6,431 nucleotides of DNA from an uncultured Bulleidia sp. (GTDB taxonomy: Bacteria > Bacillota_I > Bacilli_A > Erysipelotrichales > Erysipelotrichaceae): positions 1-6,431 of the forward strand of contig CAKVLT010000099.1 in assembly GCA_934757945.1 (NCBI GenBank). Direction: 5' to 3'. Under the pieces are notes generated by a model. It saw only the letters and a program-made list of their open reading frames with translations. It was not told the DNA's origin and made no database searches. The position numbers and the translations under genes are program-made. Positions 6,267 through 6,431 of this stretch are shown in pieces. Position 1 is the first letter of the stretch. Every line of letters begins with the position of its first letter.

Positions 6267-6313
6267 AAGAGACTGTTAAGAAATAGATTATCTATTCCAA
6301 ACAGTCTCTTTTC
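6267..6313. terminator. Bidirectional terminator between convergent genes
   Basis: The outer arms 6267-6277 and 6300-6310 (AAGAGACTGTT and its complement) form a perfect 11-bp stem; an inner hairpin AATAGA/TCTATT (6282-6287, 6291-6296) continues it after an internal loop. On the plus strand the stem ends in CTTTTC, 5 bases beyond the PF06541 stop. On the minus strand it is followed by TTATTTGTTATTTG, so it may also end the gene entering from the right. Confidence 0.8.
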
Positions 6314-6326
6314 TTGTCCAACTGTA

Positions 6327-6342
6327 TATTGATTTATCAATA
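6327..6342. repeat. Short inverted repeat TATTGAT/ATCAATA
   Basis: Two perfect 7-base arms are separated by TT in the gap between the convergent stops. It has no T tract of its own. It could be part of a 3' untranslated hairpin or chance in A/T-rich DNA. Confidence 0.3.
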
Positions 6343-6347
6343 CCTAG

Positions 6348-6431
6348 TTACTGTGTAACCGCTACATAATCTGTACCTACAAATAGAAAAGCCTGTGGAT
6401 TACAATCAACGTTGTAATTACACAGGATTTG
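6348..6431 (-). CDS. Unidentified gene, last 27 codons only
   Basis: On the minus strand the frame entering at 6431 is open for 27 codons to TAA at 6350-6348, with a second stop TAG right behind. The peptide ends in PQAFLFVGTDYVAVTQ, a balanced, protein-like composition with an alternating hydrophobic pattern like a C-terminal beta strand. The other two minus frames close sooner (one after three codons, one after 17). The neighbouring terminator works in this direction too, which supports a real gene end. I do not recognise the protein, and the fragment is too short to place it in a family. Confidence 0.5.
   Translation of the reverse strand, partial: QILCNYNVDCNPQAFLFVGTDYVAVTQ
6392..6426. 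repeat. Imperfect inverted repeat at the right edge
   Basis: CCTGTGGATTACAA (6392-6405) and TTGTAATTACACAGG (6412-6426) are complementary except for one mismatch and one extra base, around a 6-base loop. It lies inside the presumed C-terminal codons of the gene entering from the right. There is no T tract, so it is not an intrinsic terminator. Confidence 0.45.

Noticed and set aside
1..6431. CRISPR array, tRNA, rRNA or riboswitch
   Set aside because: I saw no regularly spaced repeats, cloverleaf with CCA-end signals, or long structured leader; intergenic gaps are short apart from 156-369.

Overview
The window is A+T-rich DNA from a low-G+C Gram-positive bacterium (Bacillota). The gene content (a hybrid sensor kinase, an Rpn-type nuclease start, a Tn916/phage-like tyrosine recombinase, Gram-positive type IV prepilins and a CmpB-like PF06541 membrane protein), the AGA-rich arginine usage and the T-rich terminators fit a gut Firmicute. 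Erysipelotrichia/Coprobacillaceae or a relative is a reasonable guess, but the lineage is inferred and not shown by the sequence.

Layout from left to right. (1) 1-155, minus: the 5' end of an Rpn-family PD-(D/E)XK nuclease/transposase-like gene with a strong ribosome binding site; an untranslated A/T-rich stretch follows up to about 328. (2) 329-364: a 14-bp perfect hairpin terminator just below the stop of a 714-residue hybrid histidine kinase (370-2514, minus). (3) 2571-2597: a second minus-strand terminator that separates the kinase from a 300-residue prepilin-like protein (2635-3537, minus). (4) 3538-3609: a 72-bp divergent promoter region, then a 128-residue prepilin-like protein (3610-3996, plus) with its own terminator (4010-4045). 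(5) 4048-5179, minus: a tyrosine recombinase broken by one extra base in a homopolymer. (6) 5233-6261, plus: a five-helix PF06541 membrane protein with an added soluble helical N-terminus, ended by a terminator that probably works in both directions. (7) 6348-6431, minus: the likely last 27 codons of an unidentified gene.

The genes do not form one operon. Almost every unit has its own terminator, so this is a set of single-gene transcripts. The most coherent part is the divergent prepilin pair. Both proteins have a short basic leader, a Gly^Phe-Thr-Leu-x-Glu cleavage site and a hydrophobic helix, yet no prepilin peptidase, assembly ATPase or platform protein lies nearby, so assembly would have to come from elsewhere in the genome. 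The other notable point is that both prepilin genes and the PF06541 gene have no recognisable Shine-Dalgarno sequence and instead carry a -10-like hexamer 6 to 9 bases before the ATG. This suggests leaderless or nearly leaderless transcripts, whereas the kinase, recombinase and Rpn genes have ordinary ribosome binding sites. I found no CRISPR array, tRNA, rRNA or clear attachment site.
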